DNA of 64,000 bases, from NCBI GenBank assembly GCA_016124525.1, contig WGNO01000046.1, positions 1-64,000 on the forward strand. Reading direction: 5' to 3'. Source of the DNA: Nostoc sp. RI_552. Lineage in GTDB: Bacteria > Cyanobacteriota > Cyanobacteriia > Cyanobacteriales > Nostocaceae. The translations under genes and the position numbers were made by a program. Positions 55,150 through 63,755 of the stretch are shown here, piece after piece (the first letter of the stretch is position 1; the number at the start of each line of letters is the position of its first letter). Below the pieces are notes generated by a model, which was given only the letters and a program-made list of their open reading frames with translations, ran no database searches and had not been told where the DNA came from.

Positions 55150-57057
55150 TCAATTTTTCAGTAATCTTAAACCACTAAGTGTAACTAACACCGTGGAACC
55201 TTCATGACCTATTACACCGATGGGTAGGTTAATGTTGCCCAAAAAGTTACCAATTAACAGCAACATAATAAACCCCAGAGCTACAACTATATTTTGTTTC
55301 ACAACTGAGTGCGATCGCCTACCCAGTTTGATGGCTGTCGCTAATTTATCTAAGTTATCTGCCATTAATACTATATCTGCGTTTTCTAGGGCTACATCGC
55401 TACCTGCTATCCCCATGGCAATACCTACAGAAGCCTGAGCTAAAGCGGGAGCATCGTTAATACCATCCCCTACCATGGCGACGGTTTTATATTGTTGCTG
55501 AAGTTGACGAATCACATCCAATTTATCTTCGGGGAGTAGTTCTGCATAGACTAGATCAATACCTACAGCCTTGGCGATACTCTCAGCTGTGGGTTGATTG
55601 TCTCCGGTAATCATGACAATTTGCTCAATTCCTAATTTTCGCAATTGGGTAATCATGGCTGCTGCTTCTGTTCTGACTATATCAGCAATAGCAATCGCGC
55701 CCATGACCTGTTTGTTTTGTGCTACCCAAACTATGGTTTTACCTTCATTTGCTGGAATTTGTGCCGATTTCTGTAATTCCTCGGGAAAAAAGTTTACATA
55801 CTGCTGTATGAAGGCTGCATTTCCTACAAACACTTTTTCATAGTTAACAAAGCCCATAATTCCCTGTCCGGGTATGGCTTGGACATCAACGCCACGCACC
55901 CAATCTGCAGCAGCCGCCTCAACAATAGCCTTACCAATGGGATGTTCCGAACAAGATTCTAAAGCAGCCGCGGCTTTTAATACATCAGTTTCGGAATGTT
56001 CACTACTGACAATCACCTGAGATACTTGTAGGTTTCCTCTGGTCAAAGTACCAGTTTTATCAAAAGCGATCGCTCTAACTTTACCAATTTTTTCCAACTG
56101 CGCTCCATTCTTGAATAAAATACCTTGTCTTGCACCGTTAGCAATTCCCGACAACAAAGTAGGCATAATTGCTGCCATTAGCGCACAGGGAGAAGCCACC
56201 ACCAAAAAAGTCAAGGCGCGATAAATTGTAATTTCCCAACTCCAATTCCAAAGCAACGGCGGTAAAAATACCAAGAGTGTTCCAACTACCACAATTACCC
56301 GCGCATATATCCGTTCAAATCTCTCAATAAACTGTTGAGAAGGAGGTGCTTCCGTCTGTGCTTGTTCAACCAAACGAATCACGCGCTGAATCAAACTGCT
56401 AGATGCGGGTTTGTGTACCTGGAGCTTCAAAGCACCATAACCGTTCAATGTTCCTGCAAAAACTTCAGCCCCTACTGACTTCTCAACAGGTAAAGACTCA
56501 CCTGTAATGGCTGCTTGATTCAAAGTACTATAACCAGAAATAATAATGCCATCAGTAGGAATTAACTCCCCTGGTTTAACAATAATTTCATCACCCACCT
56601 TCAGATGAGTAATAGAAAGCATTTTTTCCTGTCCATCAACTAAAACTCTAGCTGTATCCAAAGTTAAACTCATCAAAGCACGGATGCTGCGTTCAGTGCG
56701 CCCCATAGCGTAACCTTCCAAAGCACCACTAATCGCAAAGATAAGAATCAAAATAGCCCCATCAATAATCAGATAATATTCCCTGCGCCATAAACCCAGA
56801 CTAGCAGCACCGAGAGCCGCTACAATCATCAGTAAATCTACATCCAGCTCCTTTTCACGAATTAGAGTAGTTAAACCTTTACATGCACTGTCATAACCAC
56901 CAATCACATAAGCAGCAGGTAACAACAGCAGCGCCCAACCCAACCAGCCAATATGCAAAGCACACCAGCCTAAAAACAACAGTAAGCCACAAAACAACGC
57001 CGCCAAAGTATCCGAATGTTCTTGAGTAAAGCGCCTCAAAGCCTGAGAGTAAAGCAT
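55150..57057 (-). CDS. Metal-transporting P1B-4-type ATPase (CoaT/CtpD-like)
   Basis: A 635-residue heavy-metal P-type ATPase, probably exporting Co2+, Fe2+ or a similar ion. TGES (185-188), SPC in the membrane site (289-291), DKTGT (333) and GDGINDAP are intact. There is no N-terminal metal-binding (HMA) domain, and the last membrane helix carries HEGST (618-622). SPC plus HEG(G/S)T defines the P1B-4 subgroup. Metal choice is inferred from that subgroup. No metal regulator gene adjoins it, although a dead MerR gene lies 1.7 kb away. Confidence 0.88.
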   Translation of the reverse strand: MLYSQALRRFTQEHSDTLAALFCGLLLFLGWCALHIGWLGWALLLLPAAYVIGGYDSACKGLTTLIREKELDVDLLMIVAALGAASLGLWRREYYLIIDGAILILIFAISGALEGYAMGRTERSIRALMSLTLDTARVLVDGQEKMLSITHLKVGDEIIVKPGELIPTDGIIISGYSTLNQAAITGESLPVEKSVGAEVFAGTLNGYGALKLQVHKPASSSLIQRVIRLVEQAQTEAPPSQQFIERFERIYARVIVVVGTLLVFLPPLLWNWSWEITIYRALTFLVVASPCALMAAIMPTLLSGIANGARQGILFKNGAQLEKIGKVRAIAFDKTGTLTRGNLQVSQVIVSSEHSETDVLKAAAALESCSEHPIGKAIVEAAAADWVRGVDVQAIPGQGIMGFVNYEKVFVGNAAFIQQYVNFFPEELQKSAQIPANEGKTIVWVAQNKQVMGAIAIADIVRTEAAAMITQLRKLGIEQIVMITGDNQPTAESIAKAVGIDLVYAELLPEDKLDVIRQLQQQYKTVAMVGDGINDAPALAQASVGIAMGIAGSDVALENADIVLMADNLDKLATAIKLGRRSHSVVKQNIVVALGFIMLLLIGNFLGNINLPIGVIGHEGSTVLVTLSGLRLLKN

Positions 57058-57187
57058 GAGAATTTCATCAGTCAGAACTCTCTTACTCTAAACCTTAACA
57101 TCACCGTCAATGTCAACCCTCAAATATTTACAAAAAAGCCAGGGTTTGTGCTGGATAATTGACTTATTCCCATACTCTCCCATAAAA

Positions 57188-58738
57188 ATGTTAATAAAAA
57201 AAGCAATCAATCAGATTTCCAAGTTCTCTTTTCCATCACCTTGGCTGATTATAATTATTTTTTCCAGTCTCGGTTTAATAGGTATTCTTAATCATGCCAT
57301 GTGGCGAGACGAAGTAAATCCCTGGCTAATTGTCAGAGATAGTAAGTCTTTTGCAGATTTAATTGTCAACATTAATTATGAAGGACACCCTGTATTGTGG
57401 TATTTTTGTCTAGCATTACTCAGAATAATTACTGATAATCCCGTGATTATGCAAATTTTTCATTTAGCTATTACTATTGCTGCTGTTGCTCTTTTTTGCT
57501 TATATAGTCCCTTTAATTATAAACAGAAATTTCTATTTTCTTTTGGTTTTTTTCCTTTTTATGAATATCTTATCATATCTCGAAATTATGCTTTTAGTAT
57601 GCTATTTATTTTTGCTTTTTGTACATTTTTTCCGCATAGAAAAAAAACTTATCTTTACTTAGCAATTTTATTAAGTCTCTTGGCTAACAGTAGTGCTTAT
57701 GCCTTATTTATTTCATTGGCTTTGCTGTTAACTTTGCTAGTAGAACTTTGTTTTGATATTGAACATCGTCACCATTATTTTAGTCAAAGTAACAAGTATG
57801 ATTTATTTTTAAGTTTGGTAATTATTATATTTGCTTTGCTTTTATCTGTCTATATTATTACTCCTCCAGCAGATAGTTATCTTCATGGTGGATTAAATGA
57901 CGGTTGGGTAAAAGAATTTGATTTGCGTCATTTATTGAGAAGTTTAGGTAGGTTATTTGGTGGCTATTTTTTAATAATTCCCACCCACAAAAGATGGTTG
58001 GATTTAACTGTCTGTGGTTTAATTATTTTATTTATTGTAGCTTTATCTATAATAAATTTATCTAAAAAGCCATTAGCCTTATTTTTCTACATCACAGCTA
58101 ACTCAGTTATCCTGGCATTTACATATTTGAGATTTGCAGGTGCACCTCGACATTTTGGGCATTTTTATTTAATTATGATAGCAGGATTATGGCTGGGTAA
58201 TCACTATCAGAAATCTCCGCTTTTAATCAATAAGTTTAAGTATGCTTTGAAATTAAAAACAATGCAATTAATTAAAAAATGGCATAATATAGGCTTTATG
58301 CTGATTTTGTACGTGCAGTTCATCGCGGGAATTGGAAGTTTTGCTAAAGACTTAATCATACCATATTCAGCTAGTCGTGAAACTGCTGATTATCTGCAAA
58401 AATCTCATTTAAATAATGAATTTATTGTTGCCAGTCGAGATGCCAATATGGCTGCATTATCGGGTTACCTCAACCAAAAGTTTTACTATCCTGAACGGCA
58501 AGAAATGGGAAGTTTTACCCTCTTTAAAGCAGGTCGTAAATCTGTGGAAGAAGCTCAAATATTAGAACAAATTAACACTCTTTTAACCAAGGAACCAGAC
58601 AAAAGTAAAATTTTGCTGATTTTAAATAAAAAACTGAATGTAAATCACCAAGATTTAAACATTATTGGCATCAAAAATTTCGAGAATGCTTGGGTAGATG
58701 ATGAAAAATATTATCTTTATTGGGTAAGTAAAGCTTAA
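57188..58738 (+). CDS. Polytopic membrane protein, GT-C glycosyltransferase-like
   Basis: About 516 residues with ten or more membrane helices. Just after the first helix comes MWRDEVNPWLI, and in the same loop NYEGHPVLWYF. An acidic pair after TM1 and a His-rich loop match the GT39/ArnT-like GT-C architecture that uses lipid-linked sugars. The C-terminal 100 residues form a soluble domain. I prefer the ATG at 57188; one at 57110 gives a non-hydrophobic 26-residue extension. The gene is markedly AT-rich (many Phe, Ile, Leu). Substrate and acceptor are unknown. Confidence 0.7.
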   Translation: MLIKKAINQISKFSFPSPWLIIIIFSSLGLIGILNHAMWRDEVNPWLIVRDSKSFADLIVNINYEGHPVLWYFCLALLRIITDNPVIMQIFHLAITIAAVALFCLYSPFNYKQKFLFSFGFFPFYEYLIISRNYAFSMLFIFAFCTFFPHRKKTYLYLAILLSLLANSSAYALFISLALLLTLLVELCFDIEHRHHYFSQSNKYDLFLSLVIIIFALLLSVYIITPPADSYLHGGLNDGWVKEFDLRHLLRSLGRLFGGYFLIIPTHKRWLDLTVCGLIILFIVALSIINLSKKPLALFFYITANSVILAFTYLRFAGAPRHFGHFYLIMIAGLWLGNHYQKSPLLINKFKYALKLKTMQLIKKWHNIGFMLILYVQFIAGIGSFAKDLIIPYSASRETADYLQKSHLNNEFIVASRDANMAALSGYLNQKFYYPERQEMGSFTLFKAGRKSVEEAQILEQINTLLTKEPDKSKILLILNKKLNVNHQDLNIIGIKNFENAWVDDEKYYLYWVSKA

Positions 58739-58750
58739 AGTGAAAAAGCA

Positions 58751-59225
58751 ATGAATACTGATTTGTTCACTATCAAAGAGTTGACATAGGCTGTAGGCGT
58801 CGGGATTACTCCACCTATGGTAGGACACCACCATCGATTAGGACTAGTACTACAACCCAAGGGATTGCCTCCGGCACTGCCCCCGGCGCAATCGCCCAGA
58901 AATTACCCCTTTGTACACGGAAAAAGATATCGTCCGATTGGAGCGCATCGTCGCTGTAAAAAACCAAGGCTTTCAACTGAACCACATTCGTCACATTCCA
59001 GAAATAGAACCACAGGCAGATACCACAGTCAACCTCGTGGCACAACTCGAGCAGCAATATAGGGCTGTGATGCAGCAAATATCCCAACTGCGACAAACAG
59101 CATCAGCATTAGAGAACTTACTACGGCGGGATTGCCATTGTCAAATTGTGCAAGCTGAGGTATTGTCCCTATATAACCATAGAAGAACCCTTAGGCGAAG
59201 GCTTACTAGAAGCCACAGCCTTTAA
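58751..59225 (+). pseudogene. MerR-family regulator, inactivated
   Basis: From the ATG at 58751 the frame reads MNTDLFTIKELT, then a TAG, then AVGVGITPPMVGHHHRLGLV, a MerR-type HTH (normally ...TPPTVRYYHRLGL). A palindromic repeat at 58861-58897 inserts extra codons. A single-base change near 58910 then shifts the frame, after which LYTEKDIVRLERIVAVKNQG continues the MerR domain, with a coiled-coil tail to about 59130. Nonsense, insertion and frameshift together make it non-functional. Its target is unknown. Confidence 0.75.
58861..58897. repeat. Palindromic repeat inside the merR relic
   Basis: GGGATTGCCTCCGG, CACTGC and CCCCGGCGCAATCGCCC have complementary arms. It is the reverse orientation of the family seen at 59641. 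Confidence 0.6.
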
Positions 59226-59340
59226 CGCCCTAGTAGAATCATTAATCAACAAAGGCGACTGCTGCTATTGCCATGTGAGACCTGTTTGTAACGGAGTCTT
59301 CAGGATACATCACCCTCGCAAATTCGCTATTTCCATCGCA

Positions 59341-59458
59341 TCATTGTGATCATAAGACGGCAGAGATGGTGTTATTGCGTGGTATAAACGTAGTACCCGT
59401 GGACAGTCGGGGAATGGAAATTACCTGTGCAGGGGAACTAACGGTGACTCCAACGTAA
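59341..59458 (+). pseudogene. tnpB: TnpB C-terminal tail relic
   Basis: One frame reads CDHKTAEMVLLRGINVVPVD then SRGMEITCAGELTV and a stop, resembling the last residues of IS605-family TnpB after its zinc finger (the CDRDVAAAMV...RG region). All upstream domains are gone. A right-end-like hairpin follows at about 59540. Confidence 0.5.
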
Positions 59459-59542
59459 GCGTGAAGTGCCTAAAGCCTGTCAGGCTTCCGCCCTGAGCCT
59501 TAATCGAACAGGAACAAGCAGGAAAACCAAGAAGTGATTCTT

Positions 59543-59572
59543 GGAATCCCCATTCTTCCAGGCGGGGAAAAT
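59543..59572 (+). repeat. IS605-like right-end hairpin
   Basis: GGAATCCCC and GGCGGGGAA flank a short loop, similar to the hairpins at 26851 and 30415. Confidence 0.45.
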
Positions 59573-59613
59573 GTCAAGACTGTCCAGCTTTCTGTACCTA
59601 GATAAAGAGCATT

Positions 59614-62600
59614 ATGTGGCAACAAGAAAAAAAAGAGAGTGCGATTGTGCGGAGCGCAGTGCCAGAGGCAATCGTCAGCCTTGCCTTATTCCTGTCCCTG
59701 GCTACAACCCCTATGGCAGCATTTTTATTCGTGTCGACACCTGTGCTGGCACGGTCTGCCACTGAAAATGAAACCTTGTCAGATGAGCCTAACTATCTCG
59801 ATTCCCGTTCTTTGGTTCATACTTACAGACAAAACCCTAACCTAAAAGCAAATTTTCTTGGCTTTGCCCTTGCATCACAGCAAGCTATCAAAGTGGCTAG
59901 AGGCACGGCCATAGCTCAGGGAGAAGCACCATCAAATACCGAAGCAACATCGGAATCAAATCAACAGCAGCCTTTAGAAACTATCCCAAATACCGAAGCA
60001 ACATCGGAATCAAATCAACAGCAGCCTTTAGAAACTATCTTTAATCTTGAAGAACTACCTCGGTGGTGGTTTTTGTTACCTACGGCTGCTATATTTGGAT
60101 TACTAATGTGGGTTTTCCAGTCACGCCTATGGGTCATTGAGGCTAAAAATTCCACCCCAGATCCAAACGCCAATGCTTCTTCTGAGAATGAAGTGGCAAT
60201 AAATGACACAAATCTTACTTCCAGTGCTGATGAACCTCTAGCAGGAACGGCTGACCACGATGCTGATTTGGCACCAGAAGCCAAAGCCGCTATTAGCTCC
60301 GTTGTCAGGGACAATATCAATAATCAGAAATCCCTTGAAACCAATAATTTAAGTAATGTTACAAGCTTAGAATCGTTTGATGATCAATCACCCTGGGATA
60401 TGGAAGCACCCGCAGATGTGGTCAATATTCCATACCCTCAATTACCAGATTTATCTCAACCAATATCTGAAGAGTCCAAAGCTGCAGAAGTGTTATTGGA
60501 TTCTGAAGCGGAAAATTACAAGAGCAAAGACTTCAGCGAGGAAACCGCAGAACAACCCCAGATAGAATTAAATCAAAATACGAACTTAGCTGGTGATATT
60601 GATAATACAAGCCAGCTAAATAATGATAACGAAACCATATTAACCTTATCGATTGAAGAAGTTATTAGTTCAGATCCCACACTCTCAGATATTACCGAAG
60701 ACATATTGAATGTAGTAGCGGATGCAGCTGAACCCACGAACTGTGAGACAGATATTTTTGCAGATGGTGCAACTTTTGTAGAAACCGATATGGGATCATC
60801 TGTTGGGAATCAAAGTCATCTTGAGTGTGAAGGAGAAATGCTGAGTGATACCATAGAAGGTGCAGTATTTAATTTCGACGGAGAACGAAGTATTGCCCTC
60901 AAGCCCCGTAATTCCCAATGGGCTTATGTGAGTTGGTACCTTGATAAAAGGTGTCAGCAAGCATTAGAAACTAACGGCATCTCTCAATTAGCCTTGCGGT
61001 TGTATGATGTCACGGATTTGGACTTGAGTTATCAAACACCGGAGTTAGTACATCAATATGAACTAGAGTCAGGAGAAGTAGAGAAATATATTCCCATTCC
61101 CCGCAGTAGTAGCGACTATATCAGCGAAATAGGTTATTTAACTCAAGACGATTGCTGGGTAAGAATTGCTCGTTCCGAAAGGGTGCGCGTTTTTTATACA
61201 CCCCTGCAAGATACCACAGAAGAGCCATTATTTAGTCTTGATGGAGAACGAAGTATTACCCTCAAGCCCCGTAGTTTCCAATGGGCTTATGTGAGTTGGT
61301 ATATTGATAGAACATGTCAGGAAGCATTAGAAACTAACGGCATCCTTCAATTAGCCTTGCGGTTGTATGATGTCACGGATTTAGACTTGAGTTATCAAAG
61401 GCCGGAGTTAGTACAGCAGTATGAACTAGAGTCAAAAGAAGTAGAGAAATATATCCCCATTCCCCAAAGTAATAGCGATTATATCGCCGAAATAGGCTAT
61501 GTAACTCAAGGCCATTGCTCGGGACGCAGTGCAGGAGGCAATGCCTGGGTAACAATTGCCCGTTCTCCAAGAGTGCGCGTCTTTGATACAGTCCTGCAAG
61601 ATACCATAGAAGAGCCATTATTTAATCTTGATGGGGAACGAGGTATTACCATCAAGCCCCGTAATTCCCAATGGGCTTATGTGAGTTGGTATATTGACAG
61701 AACATGTCAGGAAGCATTAGAAACTAACGGTATCTCTCAATTAGCCTTGCGGTTGTATGATGTCACGGATTTAGACTTGAGTTATCAAAGGCCTGAGTTA
61801 GTACAGCAGTATGAACTAGAGTCAAAAGAAGTAGAGAAATATATCCCCATTCCCCAAAGTAATAGCGATTATATCGCCGAAATAGGCTATGTAACTCAAG
61901 GCCATTGCCCGGGGCGCAGTGCGGGAGGCAATTCCTGGGTAACAATTGCCCGTTCTGCAAGAGTGCGCGCTTTTTATACACTCCTGCAAGATACCATAGA
62001 AGAGCCATTATTTAATCTTGATGGGGAACAAAGTATTACCCTCAAGTCTCGTAATTCCCAATGGGCTTATGCGAGTTGGTACATTGACCAAACTGGTCAG
62101 GAAGCATTAGAAACTAACGGTATCTCTCAATTGGCCTTGCGGTTGTATGATGTCACAGATCTAGACTTGAGTTATCAAAGGCCTGAGTTAGTACAGCAGT
62201 ATGAACTAGAATTAGCCAGAAAAGAAAAATATATTGCTATTCCCCAAAGCGATCGCGATTATATCGCCGAAATAGGTTATGTGATTCGGGGGGATATTTG
62301 GGTAAGTATCAGCCGTTCCGAAAGAATTCGCGTCTTTGGTATACCCTTGACAGATACCAGAGATGAAAATATACCCACAACAGAGATAACATCCGTGGAT
62401 TTGCCCAGTACAAATAATGAAAGTAAAATTCTGCTCAAACCCCGAACTCCCAAGTGGGCTTATGCAATTTGGTACATTTCCACAAATGATCAGCAAACAC
62501 TGGAAAATAAAAACATCTCCCAATTATATCTGCGGTTGTATGATGTCACGGATTTAGATTTGAGTTATCAGACACCGAAGTTGGTACGGCAATACGAATG

Positions 62601-63003
62601 CGATGAGATCACAAGTGATCGCTACGTGGGAATTCCTGCAGTTGATCATGACTACATTGCTGAAATAGGTTATGTGACAAAAGGCGATTGCGCCGAGCCC
62701 ACTTCCGAAGGCAATCACTGGGAGATGATTGTCCGTTCAGAAAGGATTCGCGTGTTCGGTCGTCCCCAACCAGATTTTTGGTTTATTACAGATACTGAAT
62801 TAATTATCCACGGTTCCACAGAACCAAGTGCAACAGTAAATATTTCTGGTAAACCCATCAAAATTAGATCAGATGGTACTTTCCACCTGCGTCTTCCTTG
62901 CTCAAAAAACTTAATTGACTATATGATGACAGCAATTGCAGCTAATGGGGAACAAAGTACAACTATCCGTAAGAAATTTTCTCAGGAAGATTTAGAAAGT
63001 TAA
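59614..63003 (+). CDS. Protein with five tandem DUF4912 repeats
   Basis: A 1129-residue protein. The start has a hydrophobic signal-like segment (19-47, ending PVLARS) and a membrane helix (151-168). An acidic low-complexity region runs to about 415. Then five DUF4912 modules begin near nucleotides 60868, 61231, 61621, 62011 and 62416. Each has LKPR...WAYVSWY, LALRLYDVTDLDLSYQ, and YIAEIGYVT...RVRVF. Modules 2 and 3 are nearly identical in DNA. Modules 2, 3 and 5 carry an extra 8-9 residues (e.g. CSGRSAGGN) from palindromic repeats. A final Ig-like segment follows (TELIIHGSTEPSATVNISGK). DUF4912 is of unknown function, possibly a surface or signalling module; the multi-copy form is unusual. 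Confidence 0.85.
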   Translation: MWQQEKKESAIVRSAVPEAIVSLALFLSLATTPMAAFLFVSTPVLARSATENETLSDEPNYLDSRSLVHTYRQNPNLKANFLGFALASQQAIKVARGTAIAQGEAPSNTEATSESNQQQPLETIPNTEATSESNQQQPLETIFNLEELPRWWFLLPTAAIFGLLMWVFQSRLWVIEAKNSTPDPNANASSENEVAINDTNLTSSADEPLAGTADHDADLAPEAKAAISSVVRDNINNQKSLETNNLSNVTSLESFDDQSPWDMEAPADVVNIPYPQLPDLSQPISEESKAAEVLLDSEAENYKSKDFSEETAEQPQIELNQNTNLAGDIDNTSQLNNDNETILTLSIEEVISSDPTLSDITEDILNVVADAAEPTNCETDIFADGATFVETDMGSSVGNQSHLECEGEMLSDTIEGAVFNFDGERSIALKPRNSQWAYVSWYLDKRCQQALETNGISQLALRLYDVTDLDLSYQTPELVHQYELESGEVEKYIPIPRSSSDYISEIGYLTQDDCWVRIARSERVRVFYTPLQDTTEEPLFSLDGERSITLKPRSFQWAYVSWYIDRTCQEALETNGILQLALRLYDVTDLDLSYQRPELVQQYELESKEVEKYIPIPQSNSDYIAEIGYVTQGHCSGRSAGGNAWVTIARSPRVRVFDTVLQDTIEEPLFNLDGERGITIKPRNSQWAYVSWYIDRTCQEALETNGISQLALRLYDVTDLDLSYQRPELVQQYELESKEVEKYIPIPQSNSDYIAEIGYVTQGHCPGRSAGGNSWVTIARSARVRAFYTLLQDTIEEPLFNLDGEQSITLKSRNSQWAYASWYIDQTGQEALETNGISQLALRLYDVTDLDLSYQRPELVQQYELELARKEKYIAIPQSDRDYIAEIGYVIRGDIWVSISRSERIRVFGIPLTDTRDENIPTTEITSVDLPSTNNESKILLKPRTPKWAYAIWYISTNDQQTLENKNISQLYLRLYDVTDLDLSYQTPKLVRQYECDEITSDRYVGIPAVDHDYIAEIGYVTKGDCAEPTSEGNHWEMIVRSERIRVFGRPQPDFWFITDTELIIHGSTEPSATVNISGKPIKIRSDGTFHLRLPCSKNLIDYMMTAIAANGEQSTTIRKKFSQEDLES
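59641..59675. repeat. Palindromic repeat at the start of the DUF4912 gene
   Basis: GCGATTGTGCGGAG, CGCAGTGCC and AGAGGCAATCGTC encode VRSAVPEAI near the N-terminus. Either the element supplied part of the leader or it was inserted into it. Confidence 0.6.
59935..60038. repeat. 51-bp direct tandem duplication
   Basis: Two exact or near-exact copies encode NTEATSESNQQQPLETI twice, just before the membrane helix of the DUF4912 protein. Confidence 0.85.
61510..61545. repeat. In-frame palindromic repeat, DUF4912 module 2
   Basis: GGCCATTGCTCGGG, ACGCAGTGC, AGGAGGCAATGCC, adding HCSGRSAGGNA to the loop before WVTIARS. Confidence 0.75.
61900..61935. repeat. In-frame palindromic repeat, DUF4912 module 3
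   Basis: GGCCATTGCCCGGGG, CGCAGTGC, GGGAGGCAATTCC, adding HCPGRSAGGNS at the same position as in module 2. Confidence 0.75.
62683..62717. repeat. In-frame palindromic repeat, DUF4912 module 5
   Basis: GGCGATTGCGCCGAG, CCCACTTCC, GAAGGCAATCAC, adding DCAEPTSEGNH at the equivalent loop. Its core differs from the copies in modules 2 and 3. Confidence 0.65.
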
Positions 63004-63069
63004 AATTTGTAATTCGTAATTCGTAAGATTGACATCGACCGAATTCAAATATGCGGTTTTTGAACTGTT

Positions 63070-63098
63070 GTAGAGATGTTCCGCCGGAACGTCTCTAC
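63070..63098. terminator. Hairpin between convergent DUF4912 and msrB genes
   Basis: The GTAGAGA-GTTCCG/CGGAAC-TCTCTAC stem has a mismatch or two and a tiny loop. This looks like a common dispersed hairpin, and its position suits bidirectional termination. Confidence 0.55.
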
Positions 63099-63156
63099 CA
63101 GTAATAAAAAAAAAGTGTATGAAGAAGGCGGGATTGATTAATTCCCACCCTCATCT

Positions 63157-63651
63157 TTAAGCAGGTTCAAATCTCAGCGCGACACCGTTCATGCAGTAAC
63201 GCAAACCAGTAGGTACAGGGCCATCATTAAACACATGGCCTAGATGTCCACCACAATTGCTGCAATGCACTTCTGTTCTAGTCATAAAAAATGACCGATC
63301 TACACTGGTAGCGATGGCTCCTTCAATTGGTTGATAAAAGCTTGGCCAGCCAGTGCCACTGTTAAACTTAGTGTCTGATATGAATAATGGTTGTCCACAG
63401 CCAGCACACACAAAAGTACCCTTGTCATATTGCTTGTCGAGTGGGCTGCTGAAAGCGGGTTCAGTACCATGTTTTCTTAACACCCGAAACTGTTCTGGCG
63501 TTAAAATTGAGCGCCACTCTTGTTCAGATTTGGTAATTGCAAATTGGCTTTTAGAAGTAGTCATGTTCTCCGAACCCCAATTGATATTGCGTGATAAAAT
63601 TGCTGTGCCAATAAATACGGCACTGGCCTCTAAAAAATAACGTTTGTCCAT
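63157..63651 (-). CDS. msrB: Peptide-methionine (R)-S-oxide reductase
   Basis: A 164-residue enzyme repairing methionine-R-sulfoxide. Zinc is held by CAGC (Cys82, 85) and CSNC (Cys130, 133). The catalytic Cys153 is in RYCMN, and FNSGTGWPSF and GHLGHVFNDG are conserved. The first 30 residues include a hydrophobic stretch (LEASAVFIGTAILS), so it may be exported or membrane-tethered. Met30 is an alternative start giving a cytosolic form. Single gene, convergent with the DUF4912 gene. Confidence 0.95.
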   Translation of the reverse strand: MDKRYFLEASAVFIGTAILSRNINWGSENMTTSKSQFAITKSEQEWRSILTPEQFRVLRKHGTEPAFSSPLDKQYDKGTFVCAGCGQPLFISDTKFNSGTGWPSFYQPIEGAIATSVDRSFFMTRTEVHCSNCGGHLGHVFNDGPVPTGLRYCMNGVALRFEPA

Positions 63652-63755
63652 GATTCCTATTTTACCTTAAGCAATTTGGGCAACAGAACCATTTAAAATT
63701 CACTAGCCATCTCTGACAAAGATCCACAAGACATATTTAATTTCTGAGATGACTT

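Larger units (their letters stand above)
59226..59613. other. Region of transposon debris upstream of the DUF4912 gene
   Basis: No intact gene. It contains a TnpB C-terminal relic and an IS605-like end hairpin (listed separately). A short open frame (59146-59349) overlapping the end of the merR relic is unassigned. Confidence 0.4.
61231..62010. repeat. 390-bp near-identical tandem repeat (DUF4912 modules 2 and 3)
   Basis: Two adjacent 390-bp units are nearly identical, including a palindromic repeat at the same site in each. This indicates recent duplication or gene conversion after the element had inserted. Confidence 0.85.

Noticed and set aside
59146..59349. 67-codon ORF with several Cys (GDCCYCH)
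   Set aside because: Overlaps the merR relic tail; no start signal. It may be the shifted end of the relic, so it is not called as a gene.
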